Assembly: GCF_016863295.1 (NCBI RefSeq)
Contig: NZ_BOOP01000018.1
Span: 205,396 to 269,395 of the forward strand
From: Planotetraspora phitsanulokensis
GTDB taxonomy: Bacteria > Actinomycetota > Actinomycetes > Streptosporangiales > Streptosporangiaceae
Reading direction: 5' to 3'
Length of the DNA: 64,000 bases
Positions 1-8,412 of this stretch are shown here, piece by piece (position 1 is the stretch's first letter; each line of letters opens with the position of its first letter). The position numbers and the translations under genes were made by a program. The notes below the pieces were generated by a model that saw only the letters and a program-made list of their open reading frames with translations, did not search any database and was not told the DNA's origin.

Positions 1-527
1 TCCGCGAGATCGCCGACGAGGCGGGCATCCTCTCCGGGAGCCTCTACCACCACTTCGACTCCAAGGAGACGATCGTCGACGAGGTGCTCCGCACCTTCCT
101 CGAGGATCTGATCGCGCGCTACCGCGCCGCGCTGGCCGACGCCGCGGACGCGCGGGCGGCCCTGTCCCAGCTGGTCTCCATCGGGTTCCACACACTCGAA
201 CCGCACCGCGCGGCCATCACCGTCATGCAGAACGACTGGAACTACCTCCGTTCGCTGCCCGGCGACCGCTTCGACTACCTGGTCCGGGCCGAGGACGAGG
301 TCGAGCGCATGTGGATGGAGCAGATCAGGCGCGGCCAGGCGAGCGGCCAGTTCCGCGCCGACGTCGACCCCAAGCTCACCTACCGCATGATCCGCGACGG
401 GATCTGGGTGGCGGTCCGGTGGTTCCGCCCCGGCGGACGGCTCGACACCGACGCCCTCGCCGACCACTACATCAGGGTGCTGTTCGACGGACTCGCCACC
501 GGGGACCGGACGACGCAACCGGCATGA
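1..527 (+). CDS. kstR2: TetR-family regulator, KstR2-like (5' truncated by window)
   Basis: The reading frame is open from base 3 to a TGA at 525-527, so the N-terminus lies outside the window. The visible part begins inside the helix-turn-helix (REIADEAGILSGSLYHHF, then SKE), followed by the all-helical ligand domain. HTH wording and C-terminal motifs such as YRMIRDGIWVAVRWFRPGG closely resemble mycobacterial KstR2 from memory. KstR2 is the repressor of the steroid C/D-ring catabolic genes and responds to a CoA thioester ligand. No steroid genes flank it here; the next gene is a DNA repair protein whose ATG overlaps this stop (ATGA). The name is an inference from remembered similarity; the TetR assignment is firm. 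Confidence 0.75.
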   Translation, partial: REIADEAGILSGSLYHHFDSKETIVDEVLRTFLEDLIARYRAALADAADARAALSQLVSIGFHTLEPHRAAITVMQNDWNYLRSLPGDRFDYLVRAEDEVERMWMEQIRRGQASGQFRADVDPKLTYRMIRDGIWVAVRWFRPGGRLDTDALADHYIRVLFDGLATGDRTTQPA

Positions 528-1225
528 CAGACGCAGCCGGCATGACACTCGTCGAGAAGGTGCGGGCCGCGCTCGCCGAGGTCGCCGATCCCTCGCGTGC
601 CCCCGCCATGCAGGCGTACATGAAATCGGCGATGCCGTTCCTCGGGGTGACGGCCGTCCCCCGGCGTGCCGCCCTGCGGCGGGTCTTCGCCGAGCACCGG
701 CTGGAGTCGGCCCCCGAGTGGCGCAGGACCGTGCTCGCACTGTGGCGGGAGGCCGAGTTCCGCGAGGAGCGGTACGCCGCGATCGAACTGTCCGGCTTTC
801 GCTACTACAAGCCCTGGCAGACCCTCTACACGCTGCCCATGTACGAGGAGATGATCGTCACCGGAGCCTGGTGGGACTTCGTGGACGAACTCGCCGTCCA
901 CAGGATCGGGCCGCTGCTGCGGCTGTTCCCCGAGACGATGCGCCCGCTGATGCTGGAATGGGCCCACAAGCCGGACCGGTGGAAGCGACGCACGGCGATC
1001 ATCTGCCAGAACTCGTTCAAGGCCGGCACCGACCTCGGACTCCTGTACGCCTGCATCGAGCCGAGCCTGCCGGACATCGACTTCTTCACCCGCAAGGCCA
1101 TCGGCTGGGCCCTGCGCGAGTACGCCAAGACCGACCCGGCCGAGATCGTCCGCTACGTCGGCCACCAGGGCATCTCCGGGCTGTCGCGGCGCGAGGCCCT
1201 GCGCAACGTCCCCAGCCAGGGCTGA
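524..1225 (+). CDS. DNA alkylation repair protein (AlkD-like, HEAT-repeat glycosylase)
   Basis: A 233-residue alpha-helical protein of the AlkC/AlkD type. These enzymes excise 3-methyladenine and 7-methylguanine by wrapping DNA in HEAT-like repeats. Family hallmarks are the N-terminal MKSAMPFLGV segment (about residues 33-42), the aromatic GFRYYKPWQ stretch (about 91-99) and AWWDFVDELA (about 115-124). The ATG at 524 overlaps the TetR stop in ATGA, so the two genes are probably translationally coupled. An alternative in-frame ATG lies at 542. A strong hairpin follows the gene. Confidence 0.85.
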   Translation: MTDAAGMTLVEKVRAALAEVADPSRAPAMQAYMKSAMPFLGVTAVPRRAALRRVFAEHRLESAPEWRRTVLALWREAEFREERYAAIELSGFRYYKPWQTLYTLPMYEEMIVTGAWWDFVDELAVHRIGPLLRLFPETMRPLMLEWAHKPDRWKRRTAIICQNSFKAGTDLGLLYACIEPSLPDIDFFTRKAIGWALREYAKTDPAEIVRYVGHQGISGLSRREALRNVPSQG

Positions 1226-1277
1226 GCCCGCTGGGTTGCCGCGCAGGAACCCGGGGCCGGCGGCCTCGCGCCGCCGA

Positions 1278-1308
1278 CGGCTCGCGCGCCCCGAATACGC
1301 GCGAGCCG
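1278..1308. terminator. Hairpin between convergent genes
   Basis: Perfect 11-bp inverted repeat CGGCTCGCGCG / CGCGCGAGCCG with a 9-nt loop, sitting between the ends of the AlkD-like gene (+) and the glycanase (-). There is no U-tract, as is usual in actinomycetes. It probably ends transcription in both directions. Confidence 0.7.
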
Positions 1309-1324
1309 AGCCACTCAGCGCCGG

Positions 1325-2740
1325 TCAGGCGGCAGGAACCGTGTCGACCCACGTGGTCGACGCCGTACGGTAGCCGTTGACCCGGTTGACCACGTCACCG
1401 GGCGCGACGACCTCGTTCTTCGCGTGGTAGAACCAGTCGACCTGCTGGACGTACGTGCGCGGGGTCGAACTGCCGATCTGGCCGCCGCTGATGAACCACA
1501 GGTTGAAGTTCACCGACTGCACGGTCTCGGGGTAGTAGACGCCGCCGTGCTCCGCGAAGAGCGCGCCGTCGATGTAGTACCTGATCGTGCCGCCGGAGAC
1601 CTGCAGGACCAGGTCGTGCCAGCCGTCGTAGCTCTGCCGTACCTCGTTGTGGACGTTGACGGCCAGCCAGGGCTCGTTCTGGTAGGTCTCCCACGACGTG
1701 GCGTACATGATGCTGGAAGGCTCGCCCCAGCCTCCGTTGGGCAGGTACTCGAAGTCCTGCTCGCTGTAGTCGGGGTCGAGGTCGCGGTTGAGCGGCGTGA
1801 TCGTGAAGAAGGTCTCCACGATGGCGTCGCCGTCCGGGCCGCTGACGGGCGCGTCGGAGAACTTCACCCGGGCGGCGTAGGTGCCCTCGAGGAACTTGCG
1901 CTGGTTCAGCACCTCCGACTGCTGGGTGCCCGAACCGGTGCCGTCGGTGACCGACTTGAGCTGCAGCGCCTTGTTGGAACCCGAGACGACCGGGAAGGAG
2001 ATGTTCTCCTTGGGCCAGGAGGCGCCGGGGATGCCGGGACCACCCTGGTTGGTGCGGATCGTCCAGTTGTGCGCGTTGATCCGCGTGTCGTTGGCGTCGG
2101 TGTAGGAGAAGTCGTCGAACACGACTCCCGCGTTGCCGCCGGTGGGCGGCGGGCTGGGCGACGTGGGAGGCGTGGGGGTCGGCGTCGCCGTCGGATCGCC
2201 GCCCGCGGGGGCGTCGCCCCAGACGAGCGTGCCGTTCTGGTAGGCGGTCACCTTCGCCCAGTCCCCGTAGGTGGTCCTGGAGGCGCCGAAGGAGTAGTCG
2301 TCGCTCTGCGTGATCCGCTGCCAGTCTGTGCGGTAGAACCGCAGCTGCAGGTCGCTCGTCTGGGCGCCCGGAGCGAGCGTGCCCGAGGTGAAGCCCACCT
2401 CCAGGTAGCGGTCGGCGGTCGCCGTCCCGGGTGAGATCGTGCCGAACGTGCCGGTCACGGTCGAGCAGGAGACGACCGCCCACGAGCAGGCGAAGCGGTA
2501 CTGCTGCGTCGGCGAATCGGCCTTGAAGTAGTACCGGATCTTCACCGAGCTCAGCGGCACGGAGGTGGTGCCGCTGTTGACGACGTTGAACCACGGTTCG
2601 ACCTGGTCGGCCGTGGCCCCGGAGGCGCTCGTCTTGTACTGGACGCGGAGTGAGGTCGCGGCGTCGGCCGGGAGGGCGGACACGCCGATGAGGGCGAGGG
2701 CGGACACGAGTCCGCCGGCTAACCACTTCTTGCTGGACAC
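1325..2740 (-). CDS. Secreted CBM3-GH16 glycoside hydrolase
   Basis: 471 residues. A signal peptide (1-27, ending PADA) is followed by a family 3 carbohydrate-binding module (about 31-175, with LRVQYKT, VEPWFNVVN and KIRYYFKAD). A Thr/Pro linker (about 182-200) leads to a GH16-type beta-jelly-roll domain (about 205-440). The catalytic ExDxE signature reads EQDFE at 327-331, so Glu327 is the expected nucleophile and Glu331 the acid/base. GH16 enzymes cut beta-1,3 or mixed beta-1,3-1,4 glucans and related polymers; the exact substrate cannot be read here. The GTG start is preceded by AAGGAAAGGA. It lies just downstream of the GH20 gene on the same strand, in an 87-bp gap without a clear promoter. 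Confidence 0.88.
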   Translation of the reverse strand: MSSKKWLAGGLVSALALIGVSALPADAATSLRVQYKTSASGATADQVEPWFNVVNSGTTSVPLSSVKIRYYFKADSPTQQYRFACSWAVVSCSTVTGTFGTISPGTATADRYLEVGFTSGTLAPGAQTSDLQLRFYRTDWQRITQSDDYSFGASRTTYGDWAKVTAYQNGTLVWGDAPAGGDPTATPTPTPPTSPSPPPTGGNAGVVFDDFSYTDANDTRINAHNWTIRTNQGGPGIPGASWPKENISFPVVSGSNKALQLKSVTDGTGSGTQQSEVLNQRKFLEGTYAARVKFSDAPVSGPDGDAIVETFFTITPLNRDLDPDYSEQDFEYLPNGGWGEPSSIMYATSWETYQNEPWLAVNVHNEVRQSYDGWHDLVLQVSGGTIRYYIDGALFAEHGGVYYPETVQSVNFNLWFISGGQIGSSTPRTYVQQVDWFYHAKNEVVAPGDVVNRVNGYRTASTTWVDTVPAA

Positions 2741-2827
2741 TTTCGTCCTTTCCTTGGGTGCGGTCCCCCGTGGTCTGCGGTCCCCCCGCGCTCTCCCCCG
2801 TCTCTTGGTCGTCCGTGGCCGCGTGGT

Positions 2828-4114
2828 CTACGGGATGAGCGGCCCGACCCGGACCCCCTGGGCCTCCAGCCGGGCCAGGTGCGGGTGCAGCCGCCGGAGG
2901 AAGTCGGAGTAGTCGCCCGCGGATCCCCACGCGACCTCGGCGAACGCGCAGAGCCGGGGAAAGGCCTGGCGCTCGACGTCGGAGGGCGTGGGCATGTACT
3001 CGGTCCACAGTTGGGCCTGGACGCCGAGGATCCGCCCGCCCGCGCGCTCGGGGGCGGGCGGCGGGTCGAAGTGGTAGGCCTCGGAGAGCGAGAGCACCCG
3101 GTCGGGCGCGAACGGCCCCGGCTCGAGGACGGGCGGATAGTCGAGATAGGTGCGCAGGTGGGGGGCGAGGACGACGTCCCGGCCCTCCAGCGTCGCCTGC
3201 GGGCCGCTCTCCTCGTCGAGCCAGGTCATCGTGGTCGCCCCAGGCGGGCCGTCCGCCTTCTCGTACCAGTAGACGAGCTTCCTGCCGTGGGCGGCGAGGT
3301 GCTCGGCCATGCGCGCGGTGATCCAGGCCCGCGCCGCGTGCGCGCCCGGCAGACCGAGCTCGCGGATGCGTTCCTGGGCCCGCGGCGTGCGCTCCCACTC
3401 GCCGTTCAGGCACTCGTCCCCGCCGACGTGCACGTACTCGTCGGGGAACAGCTCGACGACCTCGTCCAGCACCTCGTGGAAGAAGGCGATCGTCGACTCC
3501 TCCAGGTTGAGGGTGTGCTCGCTGATCCCCCACCGGTCCCAGACGCCGAGCCGTCTGCCCGGGTCGTTGCCCAGATGCGGGTAGGCGGCGAGCGCGGCCT
3601 GGACGTGCCCGGGCAGCCCGATCTCCGGGACGACCCGGACGAACCTGTCGGCCGCGTACGACACGATCTCGTGGACGTCGTCGTGGGTGTAGTGGTCTCC
3701 GCTGACCTCGGTGAGCCGGGGATGACGCTTGATCTCCAGACGCCAGCCCTGGTCGTCGGTCAGATGCAGGTGCAGCACGTTCAGCTTGAGCTCGGCGATC
3801 AGATCGATCAGCCGCAGCACGAACTCCTTGGGCATAAAGTGCCGGGCGACGTCGAGCATCACGCCGCGCCACCCGAAGCGCGGGCCGTCCTCGATCGTCC
3901 CGTACGGCACGGCCGGGCCGAGTTGCCGCAGGGTCTGCCGTCCGTAGAACTCGCCGGCGGGCCCACCGGCGGTCAGCTCGATCACGCCGTCGGAGACGCT
4001 GAGGCGGTACCCCTCCGGTCCCAGGCCGCGTTCATGCGACAGCCGTACGGCGTTGCCCGTGTACGCGACGAAGCCCCCGAGGACGGCCAGTTCCCTTGGC
4101 CGCGGAATGATCAC
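2828..4114 (-). CDS. dasD: Beta-N-acetylhexosaminidase, GH20 (DasD-like)
   Basis: 428-residue GH20 enzyme that releases N-acetylglucosamine from chito-oligosaccharides by substrate-assisted catalysis. The catalytic Asp-Glu pair is in HVGGDECLNGEW (Asp233, Glu234). Other family landmarks are FGWRGVMLDVARHF (about 80-93) and HLHLTDDQGWRLEI (about 115-128). I chose the GTG at 4114 because GGAGGG lies 10 nt upstream; an upstream ATG at 4165 has no such site. No signal peptide is visible, suggesting cytoplasmic cleavage of imported chitobiose. It follows the two permease genes on the same strand, as dasD follows dasABC in Streptomyces. Confidence 0.87.
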   Translation of the reverse strand: MIIPRPRELAVLGGFVAYTGNAVRLSHERGLGPEGYRLSVSDGVIELTAGGPAGEFYGRQTLRQLGPAVPYGTIEDGPRFGWRGVMLDVARHFMPKEFVLRLIDLIAELKLNVLHLHLTDDQGWRLEIKRHPRLTEVSGDHYTHDDVHEIVSYAADRFVRVVPEIGLPGHVQAALAAYPHLGNDPGRRLGVWDRWGISEHTLNLEESTIAFFHEVLDEVVELFPDEYVHVGGDECLNGEWERTPRAQERIRELGLPGAHAARAWITARMAEHLAAHGRKLVYWYEKADGPPGATTMTWLDEESGPQATLEGRDVVLAPHLRTYLDYPPVLEPGPFAPDRVLSLSEAYHFDPPPAPERAGGRILGVQAQLWTEYMPTPSDVERQAFPRLCAFAEVAWGSAGDYSDFLRRLHPHLARLEAQGVRVGPLIP

Positions 4115-4187
4115 GTTGAGAATCCCTCCAGGCAGGATTGACGGCGGCCCGGCGGTGGGCCGCACGATGACACACGAGCTGTTCAGC

Positions 4188-5012
4188 TCAGCCCTTGACG
4201 GCGCCGGCGATGAATCCGGTGGTCACACGGCGCTGCAGGACCAGGAAGATGAGCAGGACCGGCACCATGAACAGGGAGGCGGCGGCCATCGTCGCGCCCC
4301 AGTCGGTGCCGAAGACGTTGCCGAACGAGGAGAGCCAGACGGGCAGCGTCCGGTCGTCCTGGTTCTTGATGATGAGGGCGTTGGCGAAGGCGAACTCGTT
4401 CCACGCGGTGATGAACCCGAACAACGAGGTCGACATCAGGCCGGGCGCCAGCAGCGGGAGCACGACCCGGCGGAAGGCCACCGCCCTGCTCGCGCCGTCC
4501 ATCTGGGCGGCCTCCTCCAGCTCCGCGGGGATCGCCGCGAGGAAGCCCCGCAGCGTGACGATGGTGAACGGCAGCGTGACGATGAAGTAGACGAGCGTGA
4601 GCATCGACAGCTTGTCGAGCATCCCCGTGTCGCGGGCGATGATGAACATCGGGATCAGCAGCGCCTCCCACGGCGCCATCTGCGCGATGAAGACCATCAG
4701 GATGAAGGCCTTGCGCCCGCGCCAGCGCATGCGGGCCACCGCGAAGGCGGCGAGCAGGGCCACGACCAGGGCCAGCAGCACGGCGGTGACGGAGACGAGC
4801 AGGCTGTTGCGCCAGAACAGCAGGAAGCCGTCGGCGCCGACCGCGGTCCTGAAGTGGTCGAGCGTGGGGTGCAGGGGCAGGAACTGCGGGGTGTCGGCAT
4901 GGATGTCCCTGGTCGGCTTGAACGCGGTGACCGCCATCCAGTAGACGGGGAAGACCGACACGACGAGCACGCCGAGGGCCGCGAGGTTGAGGGGCAGCCG
5001 GCGGAGCTTCAC
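4188..5012 (-). CDS. dasC: Carbohydrate ABC transporter permease (DasC-like, MalG type)
   Basis: 274-residue inner-membrane permease with six predicted helices. The cytoplasmic EAA loop is visible as ELEEAAQMDGASRAVAFRRV, the site that contacts the ATPase. The GTG start overlaps the TGA of the preceding permease (GTGA), with GAAGGAGAA upstream, so the two permeases are translationally coupled. With the binding protein upstream and GH20 downstream it matches the das arrangement, which imports N,N'-diacetylchitobiose. No ATPase gene is nearby; in Streptomyces a shared MsiK-type ATPase serves such systems. Confidence 0.87.
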   Translation of the reverse strand: MKLRRLPLNLAALGVLVVSVFPVYWMAVTAFKPTRDIHADTPQFLPLHPTLDHFRTAVGADGFLLFWRNSLLVSVTAVLLALVVALLAAFAVARMRWRGRKAFILMVFIAQMAPWEALLIPMFIIARDTGMLDKLSMLTLVYFIVTLPFTIVTLRGFLAAIPAELEEAAQMDGASRAVAFRRVVLPLLAPGLMSTSLFGFITAWNEFAFANALIIKNQDDRTLPVWLSSFGNVFGTDWGATMAAASLFMVPVLLIFLVLQRRVTTGFIAGAVKG

Positions 5013-6097
5013 AGGCCTTCTCCTTCGTGCTTGTACATGCGCCTCAGGTGCGCCACGAGGACGACGAGCAGGATGAGCACGGTGAGCGTGGAGATCGCCG
5101 AGCCGAGGTCGTACTTGTGGAGCGACTGGGCGACCTGGAACGCGTACACCGGCAGGGTCGTGGTGGCGTCGTCGGGACCGCCCTGGGTGATCGCCCAGAT
5201 CTGGGCGAAGCACTTGAACACCCAGATCACCTCGAGCGAGGTGATCAGCCCGAACAGCGGCCGCAACATCGGGAAGGTGACGTCGCGGAAGATCTGCCAG
5301 GCGCCCGCGCCGTCGATCCGCGCCGACTCGTACAGCTCGGCCGGGATCGTGGTCAGCCCCGCGTAGAGGGTGAGCGCCGCGAAGGGGACCGACTGCCACA
5401 CGACGAGCAGCACCATGATGGCGAAGGTCGCCTGGCCGTTCGCGAACCAGCTGAACCCGTCGAAGGAGTCGAAGCCGAGGGAGACGAGCGCCCAGTTGAC
5501 GACCCCGAGCCTGGACTGGAACAGCCACTGGAAGACGGTGGTCGCGGCCAGGACCGGAGTGGCCCAGGTGAGGACCAGGCCGCTCATCACCGCCAGCCGC
5601 ATCCGGCGGCCGAGCCGGGCGATCATCAGCGCCGTGAACGTGGAGATCACCATGATGAGGACGACGTTGACCGCGGTCCACACGAGTGTGCGGCGGACCA
5701 CCGTCCAGAACTCGGCGCTCCCGAGCACGTCCTGGTAGTTCTCCAGACCGACGAAGGCCGCCCCGCCACGGATCAGCTCGCCGGTCCGGAAGTGCTGGAA
5801 GGAGATCACCACGCTGCGCAGCAGCGGATAGAAGAGCAGATACGCCGTGCCTGCCACGGTGGGCAGGACCAGGAGGTACGGCCAGGCCGCGGCGATCGTG
5901 CGTGCGGCGCCCCGGCCCGAGTCCCTGCGCCGGGGGTGCACGCCGGAGGGCCGGGCCGCCGGAGACCGGCGGCGACCGCCGGTGCCGTCCGGCCCGGGAC
6001 GTGACGGCTCTCCGGCGCCGAGCCGGCGCCGCCCCGGAGGTACGGAGATCCCGGCGGGCGCGAGATCGCCGGGGGTTTGCTGAGCCTCGGAGGCCAC
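5009..6097 (-). CDS. dasB: Carbohydrate ABC transporter permease (DasB-like, MalF type)
   Basis: About 362 residues, with a long Arg/Pro-rich cytoplasmic N-terminal tail (first ~65 residues) ahead of the transmembrane helices. The EAA loop reads ELYESARIDGAGAWQIFRDV. I prefer the GTG at 6097 because GAGAGG lies 6 nt upstream; a GTG at 6115 would add six residues but lacks a clear ribosome site. It partners the downstream permease (GTGA overlap) and the DasA-like lipoprotein encoded upstream. The basic tail is longer than usual for MalF-type subunits. Confidence 0.85.
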   Translation of the reverse strand: MASEAQQTPGDLAPAGISVPPGRRRLGAGEPSRPGPDGTGGRRRSPAARPSGVHPRRRDSGRGAARTIAAAWPYLLVLPTVAGTAYLLFYPLLRSVVISFQHFRTGELIRGGAAFVGLENYQDVLGSAEFWTVVRRTLVWTAVNVVLIMVISTFTALMIARLGRRMRLAVMSGLVLTWATPVLAATTVFQWLFQSRLGVVNWALVSLGFDSFDGFSWFANGQATFAIMVLLVVWQSVPFAALTLYAGLTTIPAELYESARIDGAGAWQIFRDVTFPMLRPLFGLITSLEVIWVFKCFAQIWAITQGGPDDATTTLPVYAFQVAQSLHKYDLGSAISTLTVLILLVVLVAHLRRMYKHEGEGL

Positions 6098-6193
6098 GAC
6101 TTTCCTCTCAGACACGGGCCTGCCCGTTCCGCCCCCGGGAAGGGAGGAGAGGGGGCGGAACGGAACAGGCTGCTCTCTCAGGACACCCGGCTC

Positions 6194-7468
6194 TCAGGAC
6201 TTGGTGTTGAGGATCTCGCCGATGGTCTGCGAGGCCTTGCCGCCCTCCGCCGCGGCGTCGCCGGTGAGCGCGGCGGTCATGTACTCCTTGATGACGTTCT
6301 TGGCCTCGACCGCCGCCCAGTTGGGCGAGGTCGGCGTGGCGTGGCCGTTCGCGGCGCCGACCGCCATGGCCGCCGCCCCCTCGCTGCCGCTCAGCACGCC
6401 GGCCAGCGACACGCGGTTGGGCACGTACGACATCTCCTTGGCCATGTCGGTCTGGAACTTCTCGCCGGCGAGGGCCTTGACGACCTCGTAGGCCGCGTCC
6501 TGGTTCTTGGACGCCTCGGGGACGATCAGGTCGGAGCCGCCGGTGAACACCGCGCCCGGCTTGTCCGCCGTCTTGCCCGGGATCGGGAAGAACCCGAGCT
6601 TGTCCTTCAGGTCGGGGTTGGCCTTCTCGATCGCGACCGCGCCGCCGGGTACGGAGATCAGCTGCGCGACGTCGCCCTTGGCGAAGACGTCGGCCTGCGG
6701 GGGGTTGGCCTCGTCGGAGTCGCGCGGGCCGTCACCCAGGGCCTGCAGCTTCTTGTAGAAGTCCATGCCTGCGAGCGCCTGCGGCGTGTCGAGGCCGCCC
6801 TTCCAGGTGGTCCCGTCGTTGACGGCCAGGTCGCCGCCCTCGTCCCAGATGAAGCCCGCCAGGGTGTACCAGTTCTGGCCGGGGAGGTAGATGCCCTGGT
6901 CGCCGCCCTTGTTCAGCTTGGTGGTGATGTCGATCCACTCGTCGCGGGTCTTCGGCGGAGCGGTGACGCCCGCCTTCTCGAAGAGGTCCTTGTTGTAGAT
7001 GACGACGCGGTTGGCCGCGTACCACGGGATGCCGTACTGCTTGCCCTCGATCTTGCCGGGTTCGGAGAGGCCCGGCAGCCAGTCGGCGCCGCCGAGGTCG
7101 GCGACCTTGTCGGTGAGGTCCCTGACGCCGCCGCTCGCCGCGTACTCCGCGACCTGGGTGTTGCCGACCTCGATGACGTCGGGCGCGTCGTTGCTCGCCA
7201 GCGCGCTGGTGACCTTCTGCCCGATGCCGTCCCACTCCTGGATCTGGACGTCCAGCGTGGTGCCCGCGTGCGCTGCCTGGTAGTCCGAGGTGAAGCGCTG
7301 GACCAGCGCGTCGGAGATGCTGTCCCGCATGATCCACACGGTCAGCTTGGTGGAGGCGGTGCCGCCCGCCGAGCCGGGGCCCTGACCCTGGGTCTCGGTG
7401 GAGGAACTGCACGAGGTGAGACCGGCTGCGATCGTGAGCACCGCGGCCGCGGCGAGAAGGCGCCTCAT
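6194..7468 (-). CDS. dasA: Sugar ABC transporter lipoprotein, DasA-like
   Basis: 424-residue extracellular solute-binding protein with a lipoprotein signal; the lipobox LTSC places the acylated Cys at residue 20. The mature part has the family 1 binding-protein fold. Stretches such as LASNDAPDVIEVGNTQ, WYAANRVVIYNKDLF and GVTAPPKTRDEW resemble Streptomyces DasA, the N,N'-diacetylchitobiose binder, from memory. It is the first gene of a four-gene minus-strand set (binding protein, two permeases, GH20). It is divergent from a GntR regulator, with a DasR-type palindrome 52 bp upstream of its ATG. Confidence 0.87.
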   Translation of the reverse strand: MRRLLAAAAVLTIAAGLTSCSSSTETQGQGPGSAGGTASTKLTVWIMRDSISDALVQRFTSDYQAAHAGTTLDVQIQEWDGIGQKVTSALASNDAPDVIEVGNTQVAEYAASGGVRDLTDKVADLGGADWLPGLSEPGKIEGKQYGIPWYAANRVVIYNKDLFEKAGVTAPPKTRDEWIDITTKLNKGGDQGIYLPGQNWYTLAGFIWDEGGDLAVNDGTTWKGGLDTPQALAGMDFYKKLQALGDGPRDSDEANPPQADVFAKGDVAQLISVPGGAVAIEKANPDLKDKLGFFPIPGKTADKPGAVFTGGSDLIVPEASKNQDAAYEVVKALAGEKFQTDMAKEMSYVPNRVSLAGVLSGSEGAAAMAVGAANGHATPTSPNWAAVEAKNVIKEYMTAALTGDAAAEGGKASQTIGEILNTKS

Positions 7469-7519
7469 GGCTACTCCCAGTGGTCATATATTGGTAAGGA
7501 ATCTGCCTGTTGCGGATAG

Positions 7520-7535
7520 AGTGGTCTTAACCAGT
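7520..7535. promoter_or_regulatory. DasR-responsive-element-like operator (dre)
   Basis: The 16-mer AGTGGTCTTAACCAGT agrees at 13 of 16 positions with the ideal Streptomyces dre palindrome ACTGGTCTAGACCAGT. It lies between the DasA-like gene and the divergent GntR gene, and just downstream (on the minus strand) of TTGACG at 7546-7541, a plausible -35 box for dasA. Binding here would repress the transport operon. Confidence 0.75.
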
Positions 7536-7591
7536 TGCGTCGTCAAGACCCATGTTTGAAGGGAAATGTCGGCGAACTGGTAAGGCTTTGG

Positions 7592-7603
7592 TAAGGTCAG
7601 GGC
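7592..7603 (+). promoter_or_regulatory. Leaderless-type -10 box of the GntR gene
   Basis: TAAGGT (7592-7597) ends 6 nt before the GTG start, the spacing expected when transcription begins at the start codon. It overlaps the last of three TTGGTAAGG-like repeats (7491-7499, 7577-7585, 7588-7596) in this intergenic region. Confidence 0.5.
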
Positions 7604-8338
7604 GTGACTCTGAACACGGGAGCCGGACTGAAGCGCGACCGCGTGCGGGACTTCCTGCTGGACTTCGTCGCCGACATGAAGGCGGGCGAGGCGATCCCCT
7701 CCGAGCGAGACCTCTGCAAGGAGCTGGGAGTCTCCCGGCCGACCCTCCGTGCGGCGATCGACGACCTCGTCCGTTCAGGTGTGCTCGTCAGGGAGCACGG
7801 CCGCGGCACCTTCACCGGCCCGCACCGGGTCACCCAGGCCCTGGCCGCGACTCCGAGCGGATCGTTCTACGCGCCGCCCGCCGAGGGCCACTGGCTGAGC
7901 CGGATCCTGGAGTTCGGCGCGGCGCCGGCCGGTCCACAGCTCGCCAGGCGCCTGCAGCTCGCTCCCGCCGCGCTCGTGCTGCGCGTGGTCAGGCTGCGTG
8001 TGGTGGACGACGAGCCGATGGCGATCGAGCGGCTCCATCTCCCCCATGTGCTGGTCGACGGCCTGGTTCCCGACGACATGGAGTCGGGCTCGTTCTACCG
8101 CGTGCTGCGCGAGCGGTTCGGGGTCGACGTGCGCAGCGCCGTCCAGACCATCGAGGCCACGGTGACCGACGAGACCGAGGCCGCGCTGCTGAGCGTGCCC
8201 GAGCACTTCCCCGCGCTGATGGTCGAGCGCACGACGCGCGACGTGAACGGGGGAATCGTGGAGTTCACCCGGTCGATCTACAGGGGCGACCGGTACCGGG
8301 TGACCTCCGAGCTGCACTTCGACGCCGCCTCGGGCTGA
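7604..8338 (+). CDS. GntR/HutC-family regulator with UTRA domain (DasR-like)
   Basis: 244 residues. A winged helix-turn-helix (about 12-72, with IPSERDLCKELGVSRPTLRA and GRGTF) is followed by a UTRA effector domain (about 100-240, with DEPMAIERLHLP and SIYRGDRYRVTSELH). Regulators of this subfamily, including Streptomyces DasR, sense phosphorylated aminosugars such as GlcN-6-P and release dre sites. Its position divergent from dasA-like genes, across a near-consensus dre, supports local control. The global role of DasR cannot be assumed, since this may be a paralogue. The start is GTG with a TANNNT box at leaderless spacing. Confidence 0.85.
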   Translation: MTLNTGAGLKRDRVRDFLLDFVADMKAGEAIPSERDLCKELGVSRPTLRAAIDDLVRSGVLVREHGRGTFTGPHRVTQALAATPSGSFYAPPAEGHWLSRILEFGAAPAGPQLARRLQLAPAALVLRVVRLRVVDDEPMAIERLHLPHVLVDGLVPDDMESGSFYRVLRERFGVDVRSAVQTIEATVTDETEAALLSVPEHFPALMVERTTRDVNGGIVEFTRSIYRGDRYRVTSELHFDAASG

Positions 8339-8412
8339 CCCCCGGCCCGGCTCGGGCAGACGCCCCAGCGCGGGCCGGCACCGCAGCGCGGGCAGGCGCC
8401 CCGGCCCGGGCG

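Noticed and set aside
2741..2827. TGGTCT sequences upstream of the GH16 gene, considered as a second dre
   Set aside because: Only one half-site is present in each case and symmetry is missing.
1395..3872. Long minus-strand frame running through GH16 and GH20
   Set aside because: Out of frame with both hydrolases, which have intact catalytic motifs; the composition is Arg/Pro-rich noise.
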